In this document: piece after piece, positions 45,440-55,154 of the stretch | How the letters are laid out: the number at the start of each line of letters is the position of its first letter | Position numbering within the stretch: position 1 is the stretch's first letter | Assembly: GCA_965660945.1 (NCBI GenBank) | Contig: CBFIBS010000004.1 | Location: 86,268 to 150,267 of the forward strand | Reading direction: 5' to 3' | Source: UBA7985 sp002711265 | GTDB taxonomy: Bacteria; Pseudomonadota; Alphaproteobacteria; UBA7985 | DNA length: 64,000 nt | The notes under the pieces: generated by a model | The model's input: the letters and a program-made list of their open reading frames with translations, nothing else | What the model was told of the DNA's origin: nothing | The model's database searches: none | Made by a program: the position numbers and the translations under genes

Positions 45440-47265
45440 AGAAAAGTCGCCTCGCTTCCCAGCAGCACCAGCGTGGTCTCCCCAGTCGAAAAGTGATCCC
45501 GCAGGGACAGGTCCAGCAGCCGCCCTCCTGCCAGTGCATCCAGATCCAGCCCGGTGAAAAGGGTCTGCGTCAGGGCATCCTCGGCGAAGCCATCGCCGAG
45601 GTTCTCGTAGGCCTGTACCACCGTCGCACCCGCCGGGCGGACCAGCAGTTCGGCCCGTCCGTCCCCGGTCAGGTCGGCGAAATGAATGATGGTCCCGGGA
45701 TCGATGGTCAGCGCCGGATGGTTGTCGAAGAACACCGGCTCGGTGAAGCGGGTGATGCTGCCGTCGCTGAACTGATAGCTTTCCTCGGCCACGCCGGATG
45801 CATTGGCGTGGTAGCTTTTGGCGTAGAGCCCGAACTCAAAGCCGTCTTCCCCGGAAAAGTCAGTTTCGCTGACGCTGAAGGTCATCAGATAGTTGCCACT
45901 GGCATCAAAGCTGCCGAGCATGACCGTGCCCTTGTCCAGCTCGATCAGGTTGATCTCGGGCAGGATGGAGAAGGCTGGGGCGCTCAGAGCAGTCTCGACC
46001 GAGCCAGGCCCGCTCAAAAAGTACTCCTGCGCGGTCAGGAACAGATCGACGGTGGCATCACCGCTTAGCGTCTCGATACCGCCAAAACCAAAGCGGGCGT
46101 CGGGAAAGGCCGGGTCAGCCGATAGGCTCCCGAACACCAGCGCCCCGGAAAGCAGGCTGTCGTGGGCCTGCGTGTACGCCGGGGTGGTGTCGATGGCGTC
46201 GCTGGCGTCATCCTCGATCCGGATGCTGAGGCTCTGGGTGGCGCTGGCGCCTTCCGGGTCGGTGGCTGAAATCGTCAGGGACAGGGTCTCGTGGCTCTCG
46301 AAATCGATCAGGCCGGGGTAGGCGACAGAAATGCTGCCGTTTTCCGGGTGGACAGCGAAGGCGCCGGCCACATCCTGCGTGGCGATGGCGTAGGTGACGG
46401 CGGCGCCCCCGGGGTCGGTGGCTGTCACGGCGACGCCCGTCAGCGTGCCTGCGGCCGCGGTCTCGCTGACGCTGCCCGTGCCGGTGAGTTCGATGAAGGC
46501 GGGGGCTGCGTTTTCCGTTTCGGCGTCGGGGTCATCGCTCGCGGCGTCTTCTTCTTCTCCATCCTCATCCAGCGGTGCGTCGGCGGCCTCGTCTGCGTCG
46601 ACCGTGGCGGCAGCGCTGGCGCTGTCTTCGGCGATGGTCTGCGAGAGCTGGACCAGCTCCGTGGAGAGATCGGCGTAGGCTGAGGCGACGACCAGCGTGC
46701 CGACCAGTGAGGCGCCTGCGCCCGCGATAGCACCAAGACTGCTCTTGTCTTCGATGATGGTGACGTTGCTGCCGCCATTGCTGGCCAGATCAGTTCCGGT
46801 GCGGGTGAAGTCTGCTGCCTCAGCGGGCGAGGGGGGTTGAGGCAGGGGGGCAGACGCCTGCGCCAAGTCTGCCGATCCCTTGGCGAGGGCGTCCGCGCCG
46901 CTCAGCCCTTGCCCGGCCTCGAGGCGGAGATCGGCTGTTGCAGGGTCGAGCCGACGCCCCTCGGGCAGAATGAGCGCGGCGACGAAGGTGTCCGAACCGT
47001 CGGCCTGCGCCGCTAGAGGTACCCCGGGCAGGGCCACAAAGGGTGCTTGTTCCCTGGGCTGGGGTACAGGCCACGTCCGATCAGTGTCGTGGTGGTGAGA
47101 GCCGCTGTCGCGAGAACCGTTATCGCGAGAGCCGTTGTCGTGAGCGCTGTTATCGAGCGGCCGCGTGGCGCGAACCTCCGCACCCGGCACCGTCGGCCAG
47201 AACAGGGCAAGAACAGGCAGGATCCGACCCAAGACAGCCGACCGCCGTACGAAATGAGCGTCCAT
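45424..47265 (-). CDS. Secreted cadherin-like / FG-GAP repeat protein
   Basis: A 613-residue acidic protein likely exported. ATG 47265 gives a signal-like N terminus (RRSAVLGRILPVLALFWPTVPGAEV). It is followed by a short Asp-Asn-Gly-Ser-Arg repeat (about residues 38-54). A hydrophobic GAIAGAGASLVGTLVVASAYA segment at about residue 190 may be a membrane helix. A very acidic stretch comes next, then a cadherin-like domain with VTATDPGGAAVTYAI and ISATDPEGASATQSLSI. Near the C terminus FADLTGDGRAELLVR is a calcium-binding FG-GAP-type unit. Adhesion or calcium-dependent surface role is inference. Confidence 0.7.
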   Translation of the reverse strand: MDAHFVRRSAVLGRILPVLALFWPTVPGAEVRATRPLDNSAHDNGSRDNGSRDSGSHHHDTDRTWPVPQPREQAPFVALPGVPLAAQADGSDTFVAALILPEGRRLDPATADLRLEAGQGLSGADALAKGSADLAQASAPLPQPPSPAEAADFTRTGTDLASNGGSNVTIIEDKSSLGAIAGAGASLVGTLVVASAYADLSTELVQLSQTIAEDSASAAATVDADEAADAPLDEDGEEEDAASDDPDAETENAAPAFIELTGTGSVSETAAAGTLTGVAVTATDPGGAAVTYAIATQDVAGAFAVHPENGSISVAYPGLIDFESHETLSLTISATDPEGASATQSLSIRIEDDASDAIDTTPAYTQAHDSLLSGALVFGSLSADPAFPDARFGFGGIETLSGDATVDLFLTAQEYFLSGPGSVETALSAPAFSILPEINLIELDKGTVMLGSFDASGNYLMTFSVSETDFSGEDGFEFGLYAKSYHANASGVAEESYQFSDGSITRFTEPVFFDNHPALTIDPGTIIHFADLTGDGRAELLVRPAGATVVQAYENLGDGFAEDALTQTLFTGLDLDALAGGRLLDLSLRDHFSTGETTLVLLGSEATFLYELT

Positions 47266-47280
47266 GAAAACAGAACCTGA

Positions 47281-47345
47281 AATCAATATAGTAATGATCT
47301 AAGGTTATCATAAGCGTCTATAAATTCTACATAAGATAGCATTAT
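47281..47345 (-). promoter_or_regulatory. AT-rich putative promoter of the cadherin-like gene
   Basis: A sharply AT-rich stretch just upstream of the cadherin-like start. On the minus strand TTATGT and TATGAT are 16 bp apart and could serve as -35 and -10, but the -35 match is weak. Confidence 0.3.
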
Positions 47346-47430
47346 CAGCAGGGCGCAACCGTGGCGCGTGCTTCGGCGATTTAGGCGGAAGCCCGCCAGC
47401 TGAGCCGCAGGCCTCTCGACCGCCCGACGG

Positions 47431-48582
47431 CTATCGCATTTCGGCGCTGTCGCCGAGGCTGTCTGCAACCCACGCGTGGAAGCAGTGGGTGGCTTCGTCC
47501 ATGGCCGGGGAGAAACGACCGCCATCGAAGTGGGGGGCCTTGCGCCCGCGCTGCATGCCCTCGACCACCTGAATGTCTTCGTCGAACACCAACCGCCATT
47601 GCTTGGCGTTGATCTCGCGCAGGTCGGCGCAGTCCTCGGACATGGCCTGCTCGGAGGCATAGAAGATGCCGACGCGCTCGATGGTGTGGTCGACGCTCTG
47701 CGGCAGCAGCAGCATGGCGAAGACGTGATCGCGGTGAACGCCGGCGAGGACGTTGGGATACAGCACGATGTATTCGGCCTGCCCGTTCCACCACTGCTTG
47801 GCGAGATTGGCGAAGGTATCCAGCGACCGGCCGTCTTCGCTGCGGGTCGGGTTGAAAACGGTCGTACCCTGCCCGGAGTAAGCGCCGGGTTCGACGATGT
47901 TGTAGTGGTCTTCGATGCGCGAGTAGCTGTTCAGATCCGGGTGGATCCACGGCAGATGGTAGGCTTCGCAGTAGTTCTCGACCGCGAGCTTCCAGTTGCA
48001 GGCGACATCGAGGGTGAATTCTGAAACGCTGCGGTCGAAGAACATCGGCTGTTCGAATTCCTGCCAGCGCTCGAGCAGCTTGCTGTGCATCTCCCGAAAG
48101 GGTGCAGCATCGCGGCTGACGTTGGCGTAGACCACGCCGAGATAGGTGTGGGAGGGGACTTCCAGCAGGCCCAACTCTGGCTTGTCGATGCAGGGGTGAT
48201 GGTTGGCGTCCGGACCACCGACCAGTGGCGTGGCAACCAGACGGCCGCTGAGGTCGTAGGTCCAGCTGTGGTAGGGGCAGCGCATGCCCTGCTTGGCCTT
48301 GCCCGCTTCCTGCACCAGCACCATCCCACGGTGACGGCAGACGTTTTCGAAGACCCGGATTTCCTGATCCCGGCCCCGGACCACCACCAGCGGCACCCCG
48401 GCCAGCTCGACCGGGTAGACGTCGCCGACCTCCGGCACGTCGCCTTCGAAGGCAATGCCCGACCAGTTGCCCAGCAGCAGCGTGCGGCTCTCTTCGGCGT
48501 AGACCGCCGGGTCGGTGTAGAGCGGGTTGGGCAGGCCGTTGGCCGTTTCGATCGGCTGGGACACTTTTTTCAGGAGCGTCAT
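47431..48582 (-). CDS. Rieske non-haem iron oxygenase, alpha subunit
   Basis: A 383-residue ring-hydroxylating-type oxygenase. The Rieske [2Fe-2S] ligands are Cys82/His84 (CRHRG) and Cys102/His105 (CPYHSW). The mononuclear iron site follows in NYCEAYHLPWIHPDL with two His, and an Asp late in the protein. It resembles the group that includes carnitine, glycine betaine and stachydrine monooxygenases, but substrate cannot be assigned. No reductase or ferredoxin gene lies beside it. It is divergent from the PhnD-like gene. Confidence 0.88.
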   Translation of the reverse strand: MTLLKKVSQPIETANGLPNPLYTDPAVYAEESRTLLLGNWSGIAFEGDVPEVGDVYPVELAGVPLVVVRGRDQEIRVFENVCRHRGMVLVQEAGKAKQGMRCPYHSWTYDLSGRLVATPLVGGPDANHHPCIDKPELGLLEVPSHTYLGVVYANVSRDAAPFREMHSKLLERWQEFEQPMFFDRSVSEFTLDVACNWKLAVENYCEAYHLPWIHPDLNSYSRIEDHYNIVEPGAYSGQGTTVFNPTRSEDGRSLDTFANLAKQWWNGQAEYIVLYPNVLAGVHRDHVFAMLLLPQSVDHTIERVGIFYASEQAMSEDCADLREINAKQWRLVFDEDIQVVEGMQRGRKAPHFDGGRFSPAMDEATHCFHAWVADSLGDSAEMR

Positions 48583-48754
48583 GGGGCGGGATCCTTCTTT
48601 CTGGCCCGAACAGGATTAGTAAACTTGTCGTCACTTTTGTTGACTGACAGCGACCCCTGAGGCGTCGGTTCTGTCGTACCTCTCTCCGGTGCCTGCACCG
48701 GCCCGTGGTTGACCGTGCTTGACCGCCTTGCCGGATTGGAACCATGGTCTGTCC

Positions 48755-49603
48755 ATGGCGCAATTGAAGACAATTCGCGGATTGGCGCTAATGCCGCTCT
48801 ACGACTGGCCCGAGTACCACGGCGACACTGACGCCCTCTGGGACCGGATACGGACGGCTGGGCGGGATGAAGGGCTGGATCTGCCGCCCGGGCTCGAGCA
48901 CCGGAACCACAGCATCTCCGCGTGGATGGACGACGGGCTGGTGTTCAGCCAGCTGTGCGGTTCGCCCTGGTACCGGCACCACCGGGCGCGGGCGCGCTAT
49001 CTGGCGTCCTCCGTGCTGGCTCTGCAAGAGGCGCCGGCGGGGCAGTACTTCAGCCACGTCATTGTTCGAGACGGGTTAGGCCTGTGCACGCTGGACGATA
49101 TCGAGCAAGCGGGCGATGCACGCTTTGCCTTCAACGAGCCGGATTCCCAGTCGGGGGTGCACTGCCTGCGCGCGCGCTTCGACATGGATGCCCAACTCGC
49201 GGGCGGCCTGCACAGCGGCGGCCATCGCCACTCGATCGACGCGGTTCTGGCCGGAGACGCGGACTTTGCCGCCATCGATGCCTGCAGCTTCCGGCTCTAT
49301 GCCGGGCTGTATCCGGCGCGTTTGAACGGGCTGCGGATCGTTGCGCAGACCCCGCTGCGGCCGGCGCCGGTGCTGATCACGGCGGCAACGCTGGACGCGG
49401 ACGCCGCTGAGCGGTTGCAGCGGTCCGTGCTGACGGCGCTTGCTGGGGGGCTGGGCGACGGGCTTTCGGCCGGTCGTGGCGGTCAGCAGGATCACGCCGG
49501 GAGCCATGCCTTCGTCGGCGCGGCGAACCTCGGCGCTGAGGCCTATAGGGTGTTCGAAGACGATGCCCGCGCCATGCCCGCGCGCTCTACACCGCACGCG
49601 TAG
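48755..49603 (+). CDS. PhnD-like solute-binding-fold protein without signal peptide
   Basis: A 282-residue protein of the phosphate/phosphonate-binding PhnD superfamily. The core reads LVFSQLCGSPW, then FAFNEPDSQSG and ADFAAIDACSFRLYA, which match the ligand-pocket segments of periplasmic PhnD proteins. No signal peptide or lipobox is present and no ABC transporter gene is nearby, so it appears cytosolic and not a transporter component. ATG 48755 is the first in-frame ATG. It is divergent from the Rieske oxygenase gene with about 170 bp between the starts. Confidence 0.75.
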   Translation: MAQLKTIRGLALMPLYDWPEYHGDTDALWDRIRTAGRDEGLDLPPGLEHRNHSISAWMDDGLVFSQLCGSPWYRHHRARARYLASSVLALQEAPAGQYFSHVIVRDGLGLCTLDDIEQAGDARFAFNEPDSQSGVHCLRARFDMDAQLAGGLHSGGHRHSIDAVLAGDADFAAIDACSFRLYAGLYPARLNGLRIVAQTPLRPAPVLITAATLDADAAERLQRSVLTALAGGLGDGLSAGRGGQQDHAGSHAFVGAANLGAEAYRVFEDDARAMPARSTPHA

Positions 49604-49668
49604 CCTGAGCCCGATCCAGCCCCGGAGCGCGGAGCGTTGAGCATAGAGCGCGCTGCAGGTTTGCCGGC

Positions 49669-50568
49669 CTACTCGTTCCAGGGGCCGTTGACGGCCTTGA
49701 GGTCGGGGTAGACGGGCGCACGCTTCTGCATCTTAGCGGCGGCCGATTCCATCATGTGTTGCGGTGCCAGAATACCGCCGTTGAGGGCCTGCAGGTAGCG
49801 CAGCGTGTCTTCAGTCGAGTGGTCAGCGGCGTAGTTCATGACGTGCTTCGAGCTGGAAACCGCAAGCGGCGAGTTCGCGGCGATCTGGCGGGCGATGTCC
49901 ATGACAGCGTCGAGCATGGCGTCCTGGTCGGCGAAGACCTGGTTGACGAAGCCGCATTCGAGCGCCTCGGCGGCTTCGAGCTTGCGCCCGGTGTAGGCCA
50001 GCTCGCGCAGCAGACCGTCGGGCAGCTGGCGCGTGACCCGCGGGAAAGTGCCGACGTCGGCGACCATGCCGATGTTGACTTCCTGGATGGTGAAGTAGGC
50101 GTCCTGGGTGCAGTAGCGCATGTCGCAGGCGCTGCTGAGGTCGACGCCGGCGCCGAGCGCGCCGCCCTGGATCGCCGCTAGTACAGGTTGCCGGGCGTTG
50201 TAGAGGCAGGAGAAGGTTTCCTGCAGCAGGTGCAGGTGGTGGCGAAAGGCCTCGGCGTGGATGTAGGGGTCCTGATTGCCCGCCATGATCGTGTTGCCCG
50301 CTTCGGCGAAAACCGAAAGATCCATACCGGCGGTGAAATGCTTGCCCGTGCTGGAGACCACGATCACGCGCGCTGCAGCGCTGTCCGAGATCGCTTTGAT
50401 CGCTGCGGGGAACTCGACCCAGAAGGCCTTGTTCATCGCGTTCCGCTTTTCGGGTCGGTTGAGGACGACGTGCGCGATCTGGTCGGCGATTGAGACGGTG
50501 ATGGTCTCGAAGTCGGGCAGGGCCGGAAGCGCCGGCGGGGCGGGTTGATTGGCAGCTGCGGTCGACAT
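49669..50568 (-). CDS. Crotonase-family enzyme, probable dienoyl-CoA isomerase
   Basis: A 299-residue enoyl-CoA hydratase/isomerase superfamily protein. GKHFTAGMDLS and IQGGALGAGVDLSSACDMRYC form the oxyanion region. EVNIGMVADVGTFPRV places Glu and Asp where delta3,5-delta2,4-dienoyl-CoA isomerases (ECH1 type) have their catalytic acids, so that activity is favoured over simple hydration. ATG 50568 is preceded by AGAGGACAGACC. The N-terminal 25 residues are Ala/Pro-rich. Confidence 0.85.
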   Translation of the reverse strand: MSTAAANQPAPPALPALPDFETITVSIADQIAHVVLNRPEKRNAMNKAFWVEFPAAIKAISDSAAARVIVVSSTGKHFTAGMDLSVFAEAGNTIMAGNQDPYIHAEAFRHHLHLLQETFSCLYNARQPVLAAIQGGALGAGVDLSSACDMRYCTQDAYFTIQEVNIGMVADVGTFPRVTRQLPDGLLRELAYTGRKLEAAEALECGFVNQVFADQDAMLDAVMDIARQIAANSPLAVSSSKHVMNYAADHSTEDTLRYLQALNGGILAPQHMMESAAAKMQKRAPVYPDLKAVNGPWNE

Positions 50569-50687
50569 GGTCTGTCCTCTTTCGCGTGTCCGGGCGGGTG
50601 GTCGATGGTTGGCTTTGGAGCGGTGGTGTCCGGCGCGGGCTTCTTTCACACTCAAGGCGCGCCGGGACGCACTTTAGAAACGCTCAA

Positions 50688-51281
50688 TCACGAAGGCCAG
50701 CGCGAAATCACAGCCTCCGGGTCGGGGCGCGGGCGGTCGCTGTCGTTGGTCGCCTTGCCGCCGATGTAGATGTAGCCCGCGATCTGGTCGTGTTCGCCGC
50801 TGCAGTCGAGGGCCGCGCGGACATCAGGGTCGAAGGCGGTCCACTCGGTCAGCCACTGTGCGGCGTAGCCCTCGGCCTGAGCTGCGATCAGCAGGGTCTG
50901 GCATACGGCACCGGCGGAGAGCTGCTGCTCCCACAGCGGGATTTTGTGCGGGACGGTCGGGGTTGAGAGCACGGCGAGGATGACCGCGGCCCGCTCGAAG
51001 CGCGCAGCTTCCAGCGCCAGCGTGGTTTCCGGGGCGTCGGCGCGCTGGTTGGCGGCAAAGGCTGGCCGCAGCACCTGTGCACCGAAGGCAGCGCGCGCTT
51101 GGCCCTCGAACACCACGATACGCCAGGGGGCGAGTTTGCCGTGGTCTGGCACGCGGATCCCGGCGGCGAGGATGGCCTGCAGCGTGTCAGCATCCGGGCC
51201 ACCGGGGGGCATGTTGGCGGCTGTGACGGAACGGCGGGTCTGGAGGAAGTCGAGGGTGTCGGTGGGGCGGGACGTGGTCAC
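50688..51281 (-). CDS. Nitroreductase-family FMN oxidoreductase
   Basis: A 197-residue flavoprotein of the NfsA/NfsB-like superfamily, nearest the YdjA/RutE type by size. TRRSV near residue 16 is the FMN-phosphate motif, VPDHGKLAPWRIVVF the conserved middle, and EGYAAQWLTEW the C-terminal flavin-contacting segment. It lies 26 bp beyond ccmB in the same direction, but the ccmAB link is probably only positional. Confidence 0.88.
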   Translation of the reverse strand: MTTSRPTDTLDFLQTRRSVTAANMPPGGPDADTLQAILAAGIRVPDHGKLAPWRIVVFEGQARAAFGAQVLRPAFAANQRADAPETTLALEAARFERAAVILAVLSTPTVPHKIPLWEQQLSAGAVCQTLLIAAQAEGYAAQWLTEWTAFDPDVRAALDCSGEHDQIAGYIYIGGKATNDSDRPRPDPEAVISRWPS

Positions 51282-51306
51282 GGGCGGTGGTCCTTCAAAG
51301 CTGAGC

Positions 51307-51945
51307 TCAGACCAGCGACAGGATCCAGCGCGTGGTCAGAGCAAACACCACAGTTTGCAGCAGTGACAGCCCCAGCGACAACCCCAGCGCGGCAACGGAC
51401 AGGGTTTCGGTCAGTCCGACCCCGACCACGACGAAGGGCAGGGCCAGCGGCAGGGCTGCCGCCCCGATCAGGACACCGACGCTGCCCATGAGCACGCGCA
51501 AGGCGGCGATGAAGGCGCTGAGGCCGACCAGCGCCGGGGAGGCGATGAGGAGCCCTGCTGCCAGCGCCAGAGCGACAGGCACGGGCTGGCTGTAGAACAA
51601 GGCGATCAGCCACGCGGCAACGAGCAGCCAGGGCAGGGCGGCCAACCAGCCTGCGAACAGGCGCCCGAAGATGAAGCCGGCGAAGTCGCGGGCGCCGACC
51701 CGCAGGCGCTGGTTCAGGCCGGACTGGACCTGATCCAGCCACCAGTCGGCGTTGGCGTAGACCAGCGCCAGCACCGTCATGGCCCAGCCGATGGCGGGGC
51801 CCGCCGGGCGCAGGCGCTCGGGGTACTGCCCCAGCGTCAGGCCGACCGCCGTCAGTGCAACCGCGAGAAAGCCAAGCGCCCCCAGCGCCGACAGCCCCTG
51901 GCGCAGGCGCAGGCGCAGTTCGAGGCGGAGACCGGCGCTAAACAC
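51307..51945 (-). CDS. ccmB: Haem exporter membrane protein CcmB
   Basis: A 212-residue membrane protein with six helices. With CcmA it forms the ABC transporter needed to release CcmE-haem in cytochrome c maturation system I. The start is GTG at 51945, overlapping the last 8 bases of ccmA, and yields VFSAGLRLELRLRLRQG, the usual amphipathic N terminus. The much longer open frame overlapping ccmA is not real. ccmC, usually next, is not present downstream. Confidence 0.85.
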   Translation of the reverse strand: MFSAGLRLELRLRLRQGLSALGALGFLAVALTAVGLTLGQYPERLRPAGPAIGWAMTVLALVYANADWWLDQVQSGLNQRLRVGARDFAGFIFGRLFAGWLAALPWLLVAAWLIALFYSQPVPVALALAAGLLIASPALVGLSAFIAALRVLMGSVGVLIGAAALPLALPFVVVGVGLTETLSVAALGLSLGLSLLQTVVFALTTRWILSLV

Positions 51946-52639
51946 GGTGATCGGCCTCTGAGCGTTCGGCGGCTGCGCTTTGTTCGCTTGGTTGGTGTTG
52001 ATCGACTGCAGGGCGTAGCTGGAGCACGCGCGCGCCGGGCAGACTGCGGTCGTGGGACGAGAACACCAGGCCGCCGCCCTGCTGCAGATGCGCGGTGAAC
52101 AGGTCTGCAAGGCCGTCAACCGTGGCTTGATCCAACCCGGCGAATGGCTCATCAAGCAGCCACAGTGCCTGATCCGGACGACAGGCCAGCGCCAGCGCCA
52201 CGCGGCGCGCCTGACCCTGGCTGAGGGACCGGATTGGTTTATCGATGAAGGCGTGCAACTCAAGACGCTCCATGGTGCGGGTATCGGCCGACAGGCCGCA
52301 GCGGGCGAAGAGCTGCAGGTTTTCCCCCGTGCTGAGGTCGGGCAGCAGTCCGTTCAGATGCCCGAGGTAGCCGGCCGGCTCCTGCGTCAGGCGTTCGACT
52401 GACCCTGCAGCAGGTGTGTGCAGTCCGGCGAGGGCTTCGAGCAGGGTCGATTTGCCGGCTCCGTTTGGACCGCGCACGTGCAGCGATTCGCCTTTGTGCA
52501 GTTGCAGATCAAGGTCCTCGATGATCAGCGCGTCGGCGCGGGCCAGCGCCAGTCCTTCTGCACGCAGCAGCAGGGCGTCACCCGCGCCGGGGCGGGTGAC
52601 TGTGTCGATGCTGGAGGCGTGGTGCTCAATTGCCGTCAT
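51938..52639 (-). CDS. ccmA: Cytochrome c biogenesis ATP-binding protein CcmA
   Basis: A 233-residue ABC ATPase. Walker A is GPNGAGKST, the signature LSQGQARRVALA and Walker B LWLLDEPF. Family-typical GYLGHLNGLLPDLST is present between them. The last 20 residues (QHQPSEQSAAAERSEADHRV) are hydrophilic and unlike most CcmA proteins. It is coupled to ccmB by an 8-base overlap. Confidence 0.92.
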   Translation of the reverse strand: MTAIEHHASSIDTVTRPGAGDALLLRAEGLALARADALIIEDLDLQLHKGESLHVRGPNGAGKSTLLEALAGLHTPAAGSVERLTQEPAGYLGHLNGLLPDLSTGENLQLFARCGLSADTRTMERLELHAFIDKPIRSLSQGQARRVALALACRPDQALWLLDEPFAGLDQATVDGLADLFTAHLQQGGGLVFSSHDRSLPGARVLQLRPAVDQHQPSEQSAAAERSEADHRV

Positions 52640-52779
52640 GGCGCCTGTTTAGCCTGAGCTGCTGGGCAATCACAACGAGGACTTTGCCGCGCACTCATGC
52701 AGGATGGACGCCCCGCTGCTGCTGGCCCTCCGGTGGCGCCCCGGCCCGTCGACAGCTTCGCCGCCTTTCGGCCCGGAGC

Positions 52780-52811
52780 GCGCAATTAAACGGACAGCTT
52801 CGCTGACGGTC
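52780..52811 (+). repeat. Interspersed repeat R4, copy a
   Basis: GCGCAATTAAACGGACAG followed by a short hairpin and CTGACGGTC. A second copy with the same flanks is at 63882-63923. Confidence 0.6.
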
Positions 52812-52817
52812 TTGGTG

Positions 52818-52864
52818 GCGCGCTCGATTTGACGCCGCTGCGCGGCTTTCAAATCTCCCACGCG
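52818..52864 (+). repeat. Interspersed palindromic repeat R1, copy b
   Basis: 47-bp element matching 32511-32557 at 45 of 47 bases. The core hairpin GATTTGACGCCGC/GCGGCTTTCAAATC is preserved. Confidence 0.85.
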
Positions 52865-52892
52865 CACGGCTTCGGCCGATGCCGAAGCCGTG
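52865..52892. repeat. Perfect 12-bp inverted repeat
   Basis: CACGGCTTCGGC-CGAT-GCCGAAGCCGTG forms a perfect 12-bp stem with a 4-base loop, directly abutting R1 copy b. No T tract follows on either strand, so it is not an ordinary intrinsic terminator. Confidence 0.8.
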
Positions 52893-52895
52893 GTT

Positions 52896-52943
52896 GCGCG
52901 GGGGAGGGCCGAAGGCGGCGAAGCCGTCGAGGGCCGAGCCCGC
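52896..52943 (+). repeat. Interspersed repeat R3, copy b
   Basis: Contains GGGAGGGCCGAAGGC, a GGCG..CGTC stem and a GGGCCGAG ending, like 33252-33298. Confidence 0.65.
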
Positions 52944-52998
52944 AACCCGCCAGCTCTGACCCCCGCCCGATCGGGTCTGTCCCGACCCTCCGATGAAT

Positions 52999-53051
52999 GC
53001 GCGACGCTTCGGCCCGCCGCGCGAAGCGCGGCCGGGCCGAAGTCGGCGCAA
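52999..53051 (-). repeat. Interspersed hairpin repeat R2, copy c
   Basis: Inverted relative to copies a and b. Outer blocks GCGCGACGCTT and AAGTCGGCGCAA match; the inner stem CGGCCCGCCGCG/CGCGGCCGGGCCG has diverged but remains self-complementary. Confidence 0.7.
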
Positions 53052-53118
53052 TCCAGCCCTCCGTCACCGCGACCCGATGACGGTTGAAAGCCAAGCTCTG
53101 GCCCTATATTTTCCATTA

Positions 53119-53133
53119 GGACCAAAGAAGTCC
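53119..53133. promoter_or_regulatory. Candidate operator of the suf operon
   Basis: An inverted repeat GGAC-CAAAGAA-GTCC lies 33 bp upstream of the Rrf2-type regulator gene, next to an AT-rich CTATATTTTCC that could be the -10 region. Rrf2 regulators of suf/isc operons usually bind such dyads at their own promoters. The assignment is by position and symmetry only. Confidence 0.4.
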
Positions 53134-53165
53134 GATACTCCCTTCGACGATTAGGCCCATCATTC

Positions 53166-53681
53166 ATGAAGCTCTCACGCCTCACCGACTATGCCGTGAT
53201 TGTGCTGACCAAGCTCTCGTTTGCCGACGACGAGCCTGCGTCGGCTGCGCGCCTGTCCGAAGAATTGATGCTGCCCCAGCCAACGGTCTCTAAGCTGCTG
53301 AAAATGCTCGCCAAGGCCGAACTGCTGATCGCGCAGCGGGGAGCTGCTGGCGGTTATCGTCTCAGCCGGAGTGCAGCGGCCATCAGTATCGGAGATGTCA
53401 TCGCGGCCATCGAAGGGCCGCTGGCGCTGACCGCCTGCATCGACGAGCGCGAAGAAGACGTCTGCGGGGTGCAGTCGTTCTGCGGCATGCGCGGTAACTG
53501 GGCCGTGGTCAACACCGCGGTCAGCGATGCGCTGAACCGCGTCACCCTCGACGACATGGCGCCGGCGTGGATGAATATGTTCGGCCCCCTCGATGCCCTG
53601 CCAGAGGGGTTCGAGCCGGATGGACCCGGCACCGCGCACCAAAGCCCCGAGACAGAACCCACGAGCAAGGAAGCCCGCTGA
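53166..53681 (+). CDS. Rrf2-family Fe-S cluster regulator of the suf operon
   Basis: A 171-residue IscR/SufR-like regulator. The N-terminal LSRLTDYAVIVLTKL and winged helix with LPQPTVSKLLKMLAKAELL are standard. GAAGGYRLSR follows. Three cysteines at 91, 100 and 106 (CX8CX5C) can ligate an Fe-S cluster, as in IscR. The C-terminal tail is acidic and Pro/Glu-rich. It lies 3 bp upstream of sufB and almost certainly senses cluster status to control the operon. Confidence 0.92.
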   Translation: MKLSRLTDYAVIVLTKLSFADDEPASAARLSEELMLPQPTVSKLLKMLAKAELLIAQRGAAGGYRLSRSAAAISIGDVIAAIEGPLALTACIDEREEDVCGVQSFCGMRGNWAVVNTAVSDALNRVTLDDMAPAWMNMFGPLDALPEGFEPDGPGTAHQSPETEPTSKEAR

Positions 53682-53684
53682 GCC

Positions 53685-55150
<1,466 letters not shown>

Positions 55151-55154
<4 letters not shown>

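Larger units (their letters stand above)
52640..53165. other. 526-bp repeat-rich intergenic region upstream of the suf operon
   Basis: No gene was found. The region is a mosaic of palindromic repeats (R4, R1, a perfect 12-bp hairpin, R3, R2) also seen at 32.5-33.3 kb and 63.8-64.0 kb. The last 80 bp before 53166 are less GC-rich and probably hold the suf promoter. Confidence 0.65.

Noticed and set aside
47381..48763. 460-codon minus-strand frame overlapping the Rieske gene
   Set aside because: Out of phase with the Rieske motifs and Arg/Ala-rich; a frame shadow.
51946..52263. N-terminal extension of the ccmB frame
   Set aside because: It runs through ccmA in another phase; GTG 51945 gives the normal CcmB length.
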